Assembly (NCBI GenBank): GCA_035041965.1
Contig: JAPYMA010000272.1
Coordinates: 62,001-126,000, forward strand
Reading direction: 5' to 3'
From: Anisakis pegreffii
Lineage: Eukaryota > Nematoda > Chromadorea > Rhabditida > Anisakidae
Length of the DNA: 64,000 bases
Shown: piece by piece, positions 12,055 to 25,090 of the stretch
Position numbering within the stretch: the first letter of the stretch is position 1
Layout: each line of letters starts with the position of its first letter
The notes under the pieces: generated by a model
The model's input: the letters and a program-made list of their open reading frames with translations, nothing else
Told to the model about the DNA's origin: nothing
Databases searched by the model: none
Translations under genes and position numbers: made by a program

Positions 12055-13956
12055 TCAGAAAAGGATACCGATGGAAGAAAAATGCGATCGATGTGATATT
12101 TCATGATAATGGAGAGGCATTTGTTTGCAATGAGCTGTTTTAATATCTGACTGAATACTGGATAACGATAGTAATAATTGCATCTATAATGACAGTAAGT
12201 GAACTTCAAATAACACAAAATTAACCTTGATATGAAAAGCGATGTTGACAAGCGATGCAACTCGCCCAGCGCAACTTCCCACATTTGCGTTCTGATAATA
12301 AGCATCGGCCGCGCAGAACGTAGACTCCCGAATCGCGGCTAACGTGTTACATAATTTTGGATCAATCTCTGCATTGCTGTTGAATTGATTTGCTGAAAAT
12401 AACGTCTGGGTTAGAAACTGATCCGTTTCAGGGAAATTAATATTACTGATAAAGTAACAAATGAAAAGGTAAATACAGTAATAAAGTAACAGAAGGAATA
12501 ATGGTCATAACAATGATGAAGATAATAATAACTGGAATGATAGTATTGATATTGAATGCAATAATAACGAAGTGATAAGAAACAAGTGATGATAGAACAA
12601 CAAAAATAACCAAAAAATTAGACCTGATTCACTGAGCAGCCACACAATCAAGATGGCGAATTCACTGTGCGTGAAACCAGTGTCACTCATTGGCTTTATG
12701 ATATGTTTCAACATTCCATTCAACAACTCTCCAAGTGCCCTTCAATAAAAGCATAAATATTACTGGAATACTGAAATTAAAATGTTCGCAAACAACTTCG
12801 TCTTTCTTCCAAATTAAACCAATAAGCACATTACCACATAAAAGCACATACAAAAGCGTTCAACTGATCTGCAGAAAATCGCTCACTTAACATAAAGAAA
12901 CTTCGGATATGATGGTGTTCTAATATTGAATGAGAAGAGCAAAAATGTTAACTGAGTTTCCGAAGGAACAGATCATTTTGGGTACATTTAAGGGAGAATC
13001 AATTGCTCGTTCAATCGAACTCATTGTCTGATTGGTATTGCGTCAATATATTCACCTTGTCGCGTTATCATCCTGTGAATCAAAAAATGTCGACATTGAA
13101 TGTTCGTCTAAATATTGCCACATTGAAACCAAAACTTTTGATGACGAAGACATGTCTGCAGCAAACGTATTCAGTGACAAATAACCTATTTCGGCCAGCC
13201 AAAAACATGGTACAAATTCTCTGAATAAAGAAACCTGAAATTACAATTTATAACTCATTCAAATGTTAACCATTCTACTAGATTGAAAGTTAAAATGAAA
13301 CGTGCAACGTACACAAAAAGTAACTAACCTTAACGTTACTATCGAAATGAGCGATTTCAATGAAAACTTTCGTGACAAAATCAACCAAAAATGGCATTTC
13401 AATCTGACGGTATTTTTGCAGTTCATCATATTTGGCCACTTGTAGTTTCTGAAAATGGAAACCTAGAAGATGGTGTCACAGGAATTTTAATCTTCAGAAA
13501 TTCAAAAGCTTCCTGGCGAGGTACAATTCTCACCATCATATTTGTGGAAAAGTATCGCTGGAGTTTTTATCACATTGAACGTTCATTGATATCTATTGCA
13601 TTGACAGTTTCAAAATAATGAACTAACCTCAGATGTGGCGTCCGATGTCTGTGGGCTATTCGAGAACATCGCGATGACGGACTTACGAGAAACGGACGAT
13701 TCGGCTGTACGCCGCACACAACGCAGCTGATGATAACCCTCAAATTGCTTACCATTATTATCTCTACTGCTACTAGCATTACCACAATCAGTATCACTAT
13801 TGTGATTGGTATCGTTACCTCGATAACCCGTCTTATCAGTGAATTCTGTGCGACATCTGCACACAACAATTCACTGGTTGTTGGATGCTCGTCTTTCTTC
13901 TCATGTTTATAGCACTGTGCATATCCATCTTGTTGTAGTTCGCTACTCATGCCCAT
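12055..13956 (-). CDS. Nuclear hormone receptor ligand-binding-domain protein without visible DNA-binding domain
   Basis: Seven exons join with perfect phase: 13956-13819, 13726-13628, 13448-13329, 13234-13056, 12739-12624, 12392-12226, 12150-12055 (stop). They give 304 aa if translation starts at ATG 13956. After a polar 75-residue lead comes an all-helical region: YDELQKYRQIEMPFLVDF, then LFREFVPCFWLAEIGYLS, then FTHSEFAILIVWLLSES and a long helix with YYQNANVGSCAGRVASLV. This matches the nematode nuclear-receptor ligand-binding fold, in which a lipophilic ligand pocket controls transcription. No C4 zinc-finger DNA-binding domain lies between this gene and the FLYWCH gene upstream. The first exon follows a TTTTAG acceptor, so it is either trans-spliced there or is an internal exon of the upstream gene. 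The remaining doubt concerns the 5' end more than the domain. Confidence 0.72.
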
Positions 13957-13970
13957 CACCTAAAACAAAT
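13957..13970 (-). promoter_or_regulatory. Splice acceptor deciding the start of the receptor gene
   Basis: On the minus strand, TTTGTTTTAG is followed by GTG and the candidate start ATG. With no receptor zinc finger upstream, this could be a spliced-leader acceptor. It could equally accept the FLYWCH transcript from an in-frame donor at 14377. The sequence alone cannot decide. Confidence 0.45.
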
Positions 13971-14138
13971 CTTCTATCGACTTGTTGATCCGGAAGAAAC
14001 TGTTCATAATGTGATCATAAGAGAGGACGCAAACAATACTCTTAAATTCTCATTCAATATCAAGAAAGCACAAAATTCCTCTTCCACAACAGATAAGAAA
14101 TCGGAAGTTATGCATCGTATCAAATACCATAAAGAATG

Positions 14139-14203
14139 CATGAAATACCATTAAAAGTTTGTTTTTATGAAATACCATGAAAACAAATTTTATGGTATTT
14201 CAT
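14139..14203. repeat. Short inverted repeat with motif ATGAAATACCAT
   Basis: The 12-mer ATGAAATACCAT occurs twice (14139-14150 and 14166-14177), and its reverse complement occurs at 14192-14203, giving a potential stem-loop between the receptor and FLYWCH genes. It is too small to call a transposon. Confidence 0.5.
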
Positions 14204-14323
14204 CAGCATACTGAAAATTTGTTCAGAGCCCTACGCATAATCGAGAATAATACAGTGAACGGTAAATTAGAAATGTTTCACAAATGATAAACAAATGCAG
14301 TAAATAATAATTACTGATCATGA

Positions 14324-17116
14324 TCAGTAGAGACATATGATATGTAAAATGAAATAATGATCAGTATCAGCAGTAACCATCATAGCAGCAGTATCGCTGG
14401 CATCCTCGGCTTTAACACCATCCATCACACCGATGTTGTTGAACGTTACTGCAGGATCGGCAGAAACATTCATCGCACCCTGAAACGTTATGCTTTCAAA
14501 ACTTTCAGAACGTGACAGCATGCCTAAAATTGTCGAATAGCAATCTTCTGAAAGGTGCTTTCCAAGAAATGGGACCTATTAAGGCATGAAGTGAAATTAT
14601 TTATTTTCATTTATTGCACTTTGAAATATCCTAATTCACCCATGTAATTGACATCCAAATATAATTCCAATGAAGTTGTTCTACTCTCCTCATACTTCAG
14701 GAAATATTTGATTTGATATAGTCAATTTCATTTGTTTCCTTTCATTCCACTTCTATGATGAACATTACTTCCTTCTCTATTCATGTTTCAACTTCTGGTT
14801 ACAATGAGGTAATATAACTGTTAGCAACGTTGAATGATTGTATCCTAAAGGTTACTGGACGATTGTATCCTAAAGAAAAGTCATATTTGAAGAAAAAGCA
14901 TGATGTACCCAAGCTGGTGTGTGCTGATCACGTTGTTGTTGCGTTCCATCAGCATTTGTTGCCGCAGCACTGCAACCTTCCAAAACGCTCATCAGACTGT
15001 ACGTACATGTTGTTGGCACTTAAACATCTCGATTTAATAATAGAAGCGAGCATTGATGTGAACGTGAACACAATTCCCGATGTTTATCAATTCTTCACAG
15101 GATTTATAATCCTGCCATCTCAACAAAATTCAATGGTACTCAGAAACATTTGATGATAAGCTGAAAGTTTTGATGCTAAGGCTTAGGCACAACCTCAGAG
15201 TTAAGCCTGTGCCCGGTTGATGCTTGAATGACTGAAACTCATATGATGAAATGACATGCAATTGTGAATTCACACATAAAACATCGCTTGATCGAATCTA
15301 ATGGCACGTGTAATAAACAATTATTTACGCTGATGTATTCACAGATAAGCATGTTCCAATAGAGGTGATTACATTGATCTGTCTGATTTTAAGGAAATTG
15401 AGCTCTCATTTTCCCGTTAATCAATTAGTATTAACCAGTTAATACTAATCGAAGTTACACCCTCATAAGGCCGTCACTTTAACAAGGCAAAGATTATGAA
15501 TCGCACGCTACCAAAATGCCTCGCTGGAATTCATCTCTAATGTAGTTCCGAACCATCGCTACCACAGTACAGAGCTTGCAAAAGTCATTCCATAAGGGAA
15601 CTAATGTAAGTTTCAATAGAGCTATCTAAGGAACACAATGGTCAGCCAAATGTGGTGGAGAATTAAGAAATCGAGCAGTAACTGTACGAAATGTCGAGAA
15701 ATCAACAAACAAATACGCAATGAAACGAACAAGTCAGTAGGCAATTAGATTGATCAAACACTTAAGTGGGAATACAATAGCGAAATAGGAATCAAAGAAC
15801 CGACTGGTTTCATTTGCAGGTTGATGCTCAATACTGCTAGCGTTCTGATGATGCGGCTGTTGCTGTGGTGGTGGTGGGGCTTGCTGGGGTTGAGGTTGCG
15901 GCTGGGCTTGTTGAGGATGTTGTGTGCTTCCAGGTGTGTTGGCAACAGACTGTTTGCGTTTTTGGCTACGAATTTTTGCACGAAAACGTTGCATTGAACG
16001 ACACATAGTATCGATTGTGGTTGGCAGATGGGTGTCCGGATCGAATCGATGTTCGTGCAAAACGCGTCTAACAATATCCGAAATTGGCTCATCCGAGTTC
16101 ATCACCGCCTCTTTCAACAGTGCACTGATTCGGCGATTCGGTGGCACATTCTTACTTCGTGGATGATTATGCGGCACATCTTTCAAATATGTCTACAAAC
16201 AATCACTTCTATGAACAAAGAATTTCATATCATTGGTTTGGTTTTCATGTCTTCAAGTTTCCCTTGAATTCAGGTTTTACGAATTTCCTAACGATCCATA
16301 ATTTGCGGTGTGTTGAATGAAGTGCGATGATCATCGCATGCAATACTGATAGTACCTCTCATAAGGTGAATGTTTTGGTTGATTCACATGAGTATTACCT
16401 AACGATGAATGTTGAAGAAATTCTTTAGTTTTTGATTATCGCTCTAATGAGGATTGAACAGAACATTGCACACTCTACAGTAAGAGCTCGTTAGCAACTG
16501 GACAGGTGAAGTGTTTCATTACGAAAACAACACGAAATTTCATATTACTGACTTGGTTGTCATGTCTTCAAGTTTCACTTGAATTTAGGTTTTACGAGTT
16601 TCTTACCGATTCATAACTTGCGGTCAGTTGAACGAAGTGCGATGATCATCGCACGCAATATTCATAGCAGCTCGCATAAGGTGTATGCTTTGGTTGATTC
16701 ACATGAGTATTACCTAACGATGAATGTTGACGAATTCATTTCGTTTTTGATTATCGCTCTAGTGAGGATTGAGGAAAACATTGCACATTCACATTTAGAG
16801 CTACGTTAGCAAATGAAGAGGTAAAGTGTTTCATCATTGAAACCATTGCCGAATTGATGTGATGCCATGAAAACCAGAACACAGAAATCGCCTGTGACAC
16901 CTCAACGTTTCGATTTCATTAGATGTGAAAGTGTATTTGAATCAATGAAGAAGCCACCTCGCCGCCTTCAGTGGCCACAGTTGCCTTGCACTTGCTCTTT
17001 TGACACCAGTCACATCTCCAGTAAGTTCGAGGACCATTCACACGATGACATATAAAGCTGTAGCCATCGATGAGTAATTTTTGTGCACCGCATTGCGATG
17101 TGACGTATTGTGGAGT
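14324..17116 (-). CDS. FLYWCH-type zinc-finger DNA-binding protein, PEB-1/FLH-like (5' end missing)
   Basis: Four exons join in phase: 17116-16958, 16192-15801, 14996-14909 and 14479-14324 (stop). The first holds most of a FLYWCH finger: L-x2-DGYSF, CHR, TYWRCDWC and KCKA. The second supplies the closing HNH of the Cys-Cys-His-His zinc site, then a basic helical stretch (RRISALLKEAVM, RAKIRSQKRK) and a run of Q/P dipeptides with PPPP. The last exons are Ala/Thr/Asp-rich, as in an activation region. FLYWCH fingers bind DNA; in nematodes PEB-1 and the FLH proteins are transcription regulators, and the extended match suggests this group, most like PEB-1 from memory. The N-terminal exon(s) upstream of 17116 were not found. 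The last exon may instead donate at 14377 (ATG/GTTACT, phase 0) to the exon at 13959; see findings. Confidence 0.78.
16219..16848 (+). repeat. Tandem duplication of about 315 bp inside the FLYWCH intron
   Basis: Unit 1 (about 16219-16533) and unit 2 (about 16534-16848) share long blocks such as CATGTCTTCAAGTTTC, GTGCGATGATCATCGCA and TGGTTGATTCACATGAGTAT, with an estimated 80-85 percent identity by eye. Each unit contains the perfect palindrome GCGATGATCATCGC. The pair fills most of the intron between the two FLYWCH exons. Confidence 0.8.
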
Positions 17117-20013
17117 CTGAAATTATTTGATTTGTATCCTGACAATAACTACTATCATTTCGTGAATTAGATACATTAGATACAAAGCAGATCATAGCTT
17201 GGCTCAGGCTTGGTAACATCATTGGTACACTATCCGTGATATTTCACAGGCAGAGAGCATTAATCGGGAATTGGTCCGTTGCGGGTTCAATTCCTGTTAG
17301 CAGGCGAAGATTTTGCTTGAAACCAAATGAGGTAACAATGTCACAGCTATTATCACTTCAACTATATTGCATGTGAATAAAAGTGGATGGATGAATCTGA
17401 TGTTGATTCTATGGTATTTCCAAAGGAGACTGCAGATTTCACGAACGGAAGAAGCTATCGCAGAGACCATTCAACATCCGTCGAGTGGTTTCGGTAAGAT
17501 CGCTAAGGTCTTCAGTGCACATAATGCGAAACTGATCTGATGAGCGTCTAACGCTACAATCAGAACGAACTGATCTATAAGCGATCACCGTTCGCATAGG
17601 AAAATTTCACTCGAAACCGAGTGGTGTATCAATACCGTTGATGTTGCGAGCCTGAGCTAGGCTATGATTTGGCTTTTATCTAATTATTTGCTATTTTATG
17701 AACAGAAGAAGGATAAAATGCATCTGTGCAATCTTTCTGGGCATAACTCCACTGTCAATTGAAACCAGAAAAGTTTGAAGGGAAAATTTGCCTGCTAGAA
17801 AGGACAGGCGTTTTGTTCAGTCCTTTAGTGATTCATGTCAGCGATTATTTTTCGAATTGGACAGAGCGATTATCGGTTTTGGAATGATTGATATCATGTA
17901 TTACAATTGTCATTGTCATCGAGATTAGCACTGTAGCTGCTGTTATTAAGGTTTATGTTATTATCACCACAAGGCGAATGACAACAATCAAAATAATGCC
18001 ATGATTGTTATCAATTTTTTGGGTTACCATTATGATCAGAGACCCAATTAATTGGTGAGTGAAACATAGAATGATGAAAAAAATCATATAAATTTGCAAA
18101 AAATGAAGTAGAAAATCGCATTCGGTTGTAACAGATGCTAACGATGATGACAATTATTATACACAAATCATGATGAATAAATGAAAAATCTCACCACAAG
18201 AGTACCCCATTCACGGAGTACTTTGATCATCCTGTTAACCGATCTTGGGCTTTGGTTCTCCATTTTGAATGTTTGATTGCTTTTGAATTAAAATAAAACT
18301 GTAATATAGTCATTGTCAATTTTCACTGTAAATCCTCGAACAATTACAAAATGAGATTCGAAAACTTTTGTGGATGTGATATGTCTTTTGATCGTGCATT
18401 CATCACATCATTCCAGATCTGAACGCAATAATTTGATTAGGAATGAGCCAAATTCACTCTTACAATTAGATTTAGGCTTAGGTTGAGACTAAAATTTGGA
18501 CTTGATTAAGACGTACGGCACATGATTCTTCACAAGCTAAAGCTATTAATCGCTTGCATACGGTGCGATTCAGAGCTTACAATCTTGCAGTATTCAAAGC
18601 GATGAACACTTTGATTATGATGACACTTAACTGCAGCTAAAGAAATTTAATTGTAAACGAATTTCTCTATGATGACAACTTCACCTCGGTACTACAAAAC
18701 AGATCCTCACAATAGAGGTAAGGACCTATTGAATTATGGCGTTCACTAATAAACGTGAACTGACCACATGTTAAGACTGCTGCTGGCTACAGACGACAAA
18801 TTTTCACAAACGACATTTGATCACAAGCAACTATAACTGATCACAGATGTCGCCGTTGTCTGATATCAAATTCGTTGGAATCTTGGGGCGAGAGTTTGAA
18901 TGAAATGTTTTTCAAAATGGACTTGGCCAGTCTAGCTGATAAGACCAGAAAGCCAAAGTGTTTAGAATGAGTTTCTTGTTGTTTTCTCGCATTCAATAGT
19001 ACAACTCTGTTATTGCTGATGATGCATTCCGGCTTGAGCAATTGTCAAGCTGTCATTATGGTTACTCATTGCTAAGTTTTGTGTGAGCTGATTCGAAGAA
19101 AAGAAGAGTCGAACGTTTGCATTGCAAAACGAATTTGCTGGTAATTTTCGTGGTATGAATTGAAGAGCAGAGAATTATCAAGACTGAATAAAACAAACAT
19201 CAAAATATTGAGCGTGTAACAAATGTGCGAAAAGATCAACAGCATTCATATGCATAAATATGTGCACGAAAGAAAGTATGCAATCGAAACGATCATTATT
19301 ATATTCCATACACAAATGCGTTCACAGGAATATGTGAAGCGCATAAGAAACACTACAGTCGAGAAGCAATTGTTCACTGAAAAATAAGGCAGATAAAAAC
19401 ATGATCAGTGAGGCAATTGGTGTGAGTGTTAAGGCCTTGACGGCATCAAGAATTCAAGAAGCTAGTTCATCAAAAACATAAATTTTTCATAGTTCTGCAA
19501 ATAGATTTTTTGTTTCATCAGCTCAAGTTTGATGGTGATACGGAAATGAAGCGGATTTCCGCTTATGGTGGACGTTTTCTTCTAAGTAATTTTCAAAATT
19601 TTACTGATGGACAGAACTTCAAATCGCTGACATCACAGAAGTTAGATTCGCTTACGGTACAGTTTCCGTGACAGATTATTGAGAAGTTGCAACACAGCCA
19701 TATAAGGGCATTGCATGAACATCAGGCACATGGAACGCGATAGGAGTGATGTGAGGAGCGCAGAAACTTGCTAATTGGTGCAGTCAGTCGTTTCATCACC
19801 CGGTACGAAAACGGTGATGAATGCACGAAAGTTTTGCAAGTTGGAATTTTGATTGGGTATCAATCTCACTAGTTATTCTTCGCAATACGCACTTAACAAA
19901 CACATACATACCAAGAACGTATGCATGTACACACACAGGAACACTCGAATCAATGCAAAATGATTTGAAAATTGAAGTGAATTGAACATTGATGGCTAAT
20001 AGGTGGCGTTATT

Positions 20014-20382
20014 AGTGTGTGTATGTGTGTATGTGTGTGTGTATGCTGGTTTGTGAACAGACGTTGTATTTTGTGAGATTGTGATGAGATGAATGAACAA
20101 AAGTAATAGAACTAGACTGGAATATATATGTGAATGTATATAGGGATTGATGATGATAATGATGAGAATTCATAGTGCTATGGTGATGTACACATCAGAG
20201 GAACAGTGTGGAGCCGGCCGGCATCACATCGAAACATCGATAATGTGTACACAACATTTGAAAGACATCTACACAGACACACATACAGATCGCTACACAC
20301 AACCACAAGTTTGTACACAGCAGGCAATTTGACACATTTAGATTTGAACACACCTCAAAAAATACACACACACACACACTCA
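20014..20382 (+). repeat. GT microsatellite followed by CA-rich tracts
   Basis: A (GT)n/(GTAT)n tract runs at 20014-20046. CA-rich sequence follows at about 20255-20325, with a purer (CA)n tract at about 20363-20380. The GT and CA arms are complementary and could pair, but they read as independent simple repeats. Confidence 0.85.
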
Positions 20383-21084
20383 CTTACACGAATGTAAAAT
20401 CAATCACATAAAAATACATAAAATTGATGATGCACTCAAATATTAAACGCTCAAACATCACACATATTGTCAATATTTATTGACGTACATTCAGAGGGAT
20501 GCATACATCACCAGTACAGCATAGTGCAAATCAATCACAGCAAGGAACATTGGACGGGGAGGGGGGGGGCATTGAGAATGAATGTTGTTGATCAATCACA
20601 TTACTCATAGGTGAATTTTGAGTTGCTTGCAAATTTGGATAGGTATTGGTATGGACTTTCCAATGAGAGCTTATTGTCGAGTGAGAAATGTGGAAATATA
20701 GATGAACTCATCAAGTATACTTCGATTGTGAGTTGATTTGGTAGTTTTCACAATAGAAATAGTATGCACTGAATAATGTATGCATATGTGCCTTTTTTTG
20801 CTATTTTTTTCATATGCTCGAACCATTAAAAAAACGAAATTATACTTGGATCACTTTTGCTCAGACCCACTTGTCAAATGCGGAAGAATATGCAAATTAT
20901 GAGGAGCGTTCACGTTCAGAATAAAACCTAACTGGGTTTTATGATGCTGCTGGAACTGAACTCTCTCCAATTTTCTCCTTTTTTCCAAAATTTTCTAATC
21001 TACTCATCAAAATTCAACAAAGATCTTGCACCGATTGCCTTATTTGAAGTATGCAACAGCAATCAGCTGTAATATTCCATACTT

Positions 21085-21362
21085 TCAACAAACTGTTCTG
21101 CTTCGTTCTTCAACTGTTTTGTTCTCTTCGTAACCCTTTTTCAGGTACCATTTCGTTTTGTTCCATTCCACACTTAAGCTGTTCTGTTCCGTACGATTCT
21201 TCTTCATAAGCGGTCTTTTCTGTTCTTTTCCCACACCCCAAAATTTCAAACTGCTCCGCCATATTCTGTTTTGCCCTTTAACTGTTCTGTTCTGTCGGCG
21301 CGTCTCTTCTTATTCAAATCGTTTTGTTCTATTCCTGAGAACAGAACAGGAATAGAACAGTT
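21085..21362 (+). repeat. TTCTGTTC-rich segment ending in a hairpin
   Basis: The sequence has many imperfect copies of CTGTTCTGTTC or TTTTGTTC. It ends with TTCTATTCCTG AGAACAGAA CAGGAATAGAA (positions about 21326-21356), whose arms are perfectly complementary. Similar TTCTG-rich words recur at 31790-31815 and 32145-32240, suggesting a small dispersed repeat family. Confidence 0.6.
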
Positions 21363-23489
21363 CGACTGGAATACCATTAAACACCACTAAGCTAGAACTG
21401 GCTACTATTGGTCTAGTCAATTAATGGTCTCAGTTCGAAGAATTTATGCTTGACAAGAAAAAAACTGGGTTGAGAAATTATGTTTGTGCCTTTGACCTCA
21501 GAATGTACATTTCTCGACAGTGCGAGATTCACATCAGATTTTGTGCGTTTGCTTTGAAATGCTTGAAAATAAGATGTGCTTCTGGAATGTGTGATGGCCA
21601 GCAGTTTGCAAAGCATGAGTCGACTCGAATTAAATTATTGTCTTTCATCCGAACAGCGGAAACCATAAACGTTGCTCATGATTCGGTGCCTATGAACGTT
21701 TCAATGTGTTCACTGATGAAATGGCTCCCACTCTAAACGCGAATCAAACAGGCCCCATGCGGTGAGTGACAATGGGAAACGACATTCTTGAAAGTGATTC
21801 ATTTGGCTGATTTCTGTAAAAAAATCGTTCATCAGACTCCTTACGCGATCGATTGTCACGAACGACGTTAACAGTGATCCGCGTTGTTCTGGTGTTTTTT
21901 TTGAGCCACAATAGATTACGGTATGTTTTGGCGAAACGTCGGCTCCTCGAACAATTCGCCAAAATGGTATGTGGCGAATTCGCCACGCGATCTTTTAGAC
22001 ATGTTTCAAAATTTTTTTCAAATTTTTTTGTACGGTAGTTTTTTCGGAAAAATTTTGGAAAATTATTTCAGATTGTTTTTCAGATAATTTCAGAATTTTT
22101 CTCTCAAAATCATCCTGAAAGATTCTCAAACTGTTCTAGAAAATACCCCTTCACCGTACAATGTTCTCTTCGAGTGCACTGTTAGAGTATGTGTTGAAAA
22201 TGTGCACAAAGAATGGATGAACGCCTTTGTGTCTGTGTATGAGTGTGTGTACATCTAGATATGTGGATATCTCTCCACACGACAAACCTCTTTCACCACA
22301 TTGTAAATGATATGCACGAGTGTTATATGTGGAGAAATAACCATGCATGTTCGTACGTCGTATGTTATGCTAGTACTCAATCAAAAACGATCACATGTTC
22401 GAGTCACATTTACAATCAGCTAATGCATGAACATGGTGAAGAATGCAAAGTGACCGTATAAATGCATGAACGTTAAGTGTTCATTTACTCATTTACTTAA
22501 TCAACAATTCCAGTTCATTACCAGTTTATGCCTCTCTGTTATCATCAGTATCACCGACATCACGTTCCTTCTTCCTTGACATCCTTCACTCCGCACATTA
22601 ACGACAATAGAGCTGGGATTCATCCATCTCCATGAAATTGCCACATCGATTTGGGGAGTTCCCAAACTGCCCAATGATCCTAGTGCGAGGGACTCGATAT
22701 TAGCCTAGAAATACACACCGCTTCAGCAATTGAACAAGCATGCAGTGATCGTTCAGAGTGGCTGTTTGAAACAACCAGCAATAGTAGTCCAGCGATCTTT
22801 CGATGTCAGTAAACAATGATTTCAATTGATGTAACCAAATAGATCCATAACGATGTATCGGCGTATTGAACATTCCACAACTAAGCAATGATGAATGCCC
22901 GTTACCACAAATACTTTGCACAATTAAGCACAGCTTTATACCAATCCGCTGACTGCTCACAACAACGATAAACTTTTTGCTGATCGCCTAAAGCGATCGG
23001 CAAACGATCCGAATCGCTCAGTGTTCAAATAACAAGTCCCGAACACGAAGGATTTGCAAAAAAGGTAATTTTTTGAAAAAACTTTTATGTTATTTATTAT
23101 CATATCATTATGCAAAGTATCCTGTGATCTATATGCACGAATATATAGAATAGCCAAACGCATTACAAATAAATTGAAAGAGCCATCGCATTGAAATCAC
23201 TCAAATAGTATTAAAGAGACGATCACAAATTTCACTGGAATCAAGTAATCAGCTATAATTAAGAATCCAAAAAGCAACACAGTAAGACTATTTTTGGTTA
23301 ACAATAGAGTTTAAGTTATTCACGACAGAGTCAATTGATGTTAATGACAGTAAGATAACGGATTCGGATGTAAATGTGTAATAAAATATTCCTGAAGAAT
23401 AACAATTAGGGAATTTGATTTGTGGCATGCTTTTATGAATAACAAGAAAACGAACAGAATGAACAGATCAGCAACTTCGAAACTTCTCA

Positions 23490-24180
23490 CGTAATTCTAA
23501 AAGCTTTGTTTTTGACCATCACTAGTGTGGTTCTGCGGTCCTGTACACGTCATACGTGACAACATTATGGTGTGCTTCATGATTTTCAGAACGACCCAAA
23601 GGCGAATAAATTATCTACTAAAAATATGCGGTTATCTCTCCTCTGATTTGCTCATTTTCAATATATATGAGTGAATTCGTCGATGGCTCCGAATATCCAC
23701 TGAAATCCCTCAGTTTCAAGACGCACAATACCAAACTGTAGGAGACACTATAATGACGGAGTTTTCGAAAGCTGCAATGAAGGTTGCAAACCACCAATTA
23801 ACAATTACTAACAGCACTAACAAACATGCCTGATTTAGTAAAACAACATGTTTGACATTTACACTTTTCAAAGTTTCACCACCTTTAACATTTTATCTGA
23901 AAGTCATGAAGATCAAGTGAGAATTCCGCTGATTAAGAAAGTGGATGATCAGCCAGTACGAACTTTTCACTGTAGAAAAATTATTAAGACCAACATTGAT
24001 TGCCATTACATATGAAAACATGCACGAAAGTGTCATTTTTAATGCCATATTGAGTGTCGTCTAATATTATTGTCGTTTTATTTGCCTCTTTACCACTGAC
24101 CATATGCTTAATCCAACATATTTTCCCGTATATTTTGTTCTATCGTTTCCCTTAGCACATTTTCTTTTGATCCAATGTGT
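23490..24180 (+). repeat. Dispersed repeat, copy 1 (copy 2 at about 48660-49350)
   Basis: Diverged but collinear with about 48660-49350. Shared blocks include GAATAAATTAT with following ATATATTT-like words, GTGAATTCCxCTGATTAA, TTCACTxxAGAAAATT and the ATATTGTCGTTTTAT type motif near the end. No long ORF or clear terminal repeats are seen. This is probably an old mobile-element relic. Confidence 0.5.
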
Positions 24181-24799
24181 TCATGATCAATCAGAAAACA
24201 TTTTATTCGACAAATCTTAGACGTCATAGCATTTTAAAATCTGGAAACAAAGCATCAAGATCATGAGACAATTACTATTGAGATAAGACATGAGCAATTG
24301 AATTTCTTGTGAGAATACTTTAACTTTTTCTGTTGATAACTTCAGTGGTTTAATGTTCAAAACAGTGAAAGAGTGCTGTTGACAGACTATTGCCTGCACA
24401 ATTAGAAAACTACGATGATGTTCAACGTGATTCAGAAAGATGTTCTTGAAGACGGCATAACGCGGAAACGTTGGACATCATCGTAATATTTCTGATTGCG
24501 CTGGCTTCTAATAATCTGCACTCTGCTTCACTGGTTTGATTCAACTATTACCACCACGCGCCTTACAAATCAGGAAGGCGTCAAGCAGTTGTTAAGAATC
24601 AATGTTCATTTGCTTATAAGTATTTAAGATCAAAGGAAAGCAAACATATTGCTCGACAAAATTTCCTTTGAAATTCACAAATGCTTTAAACTATGTGCTA
24701 CAGATAAGAGAATTTTTAATATAAAAATTATGAAAACAGTTGAAATAGAAACATCCACAAAAGGACCGATCAACAACATCATAGCAAAAAAATGGAATT

Positions 24800-24859
24800 A
24801 AGATAGACATAACAACAGATATTCAAATAAGATAGACATAACAACAAATATTCAAATAA
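24800..24859 (+). repeat. Two tandem copies of a 29-bp unit
   Basis: The unit, AAGATAGACATAACAACA followed by RATATTCAAAT, occurs twice back to back with a single mismatch. Confidence 0.85.
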
Positions 24860-25090
24860 CACAATTGAGTGGAATCGAAACAACCTCTGTGAAACGTTAG
24901 AGCGTGATTGTTGAATCATTCATTCACGTTTTCAGTTTTGCAAAGGAAAAAGAAAATGCGGAGAGTGCTCGTTCCTTTCGGCGCTGTTCGTTGAGATCGT
25001 TTTCTTCGATTTCAACAATTTCATCCGTACGAAACAGTATTTAAGGAGGTAGATGCTACACAATGAGATGACTGAGTGAGCGGTCTCGTG

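Larger units (their letters stand above)
17117..25090. other. 8-kb repeat-rich region without a supportable gene
   Basis: This region contains GT/CA microsatellites, a TTCTG-rich segment, a dispersed repeat and a 29-bp tandem repeat. N-terminal exons of the FLYWCH gene should lie somewhere here, but no ORF joined in phase with the exon at 17116. A 66-codon minus ORF (18841-19041) shows no domain. Divergent promoters for the FLYWCH gene (minus) and the VWA/lectin gene (plus) are expected inside, but no motif was convincing. Confidence 0.4.

Noticed and set aside
17250..17315. tRNA-like B-box (GGGTTCAATTCC)
   Set aside because: The flanking bases do not fold into a cloverleaf with a matching acceptor stem, and no proper A-box precedes it.
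20014..20382. GT/CA arms as terminal repeats of an element
   Set aside because: Simple-sequence complementarity is expected by chance, and no target duplication or internal gene is seen.
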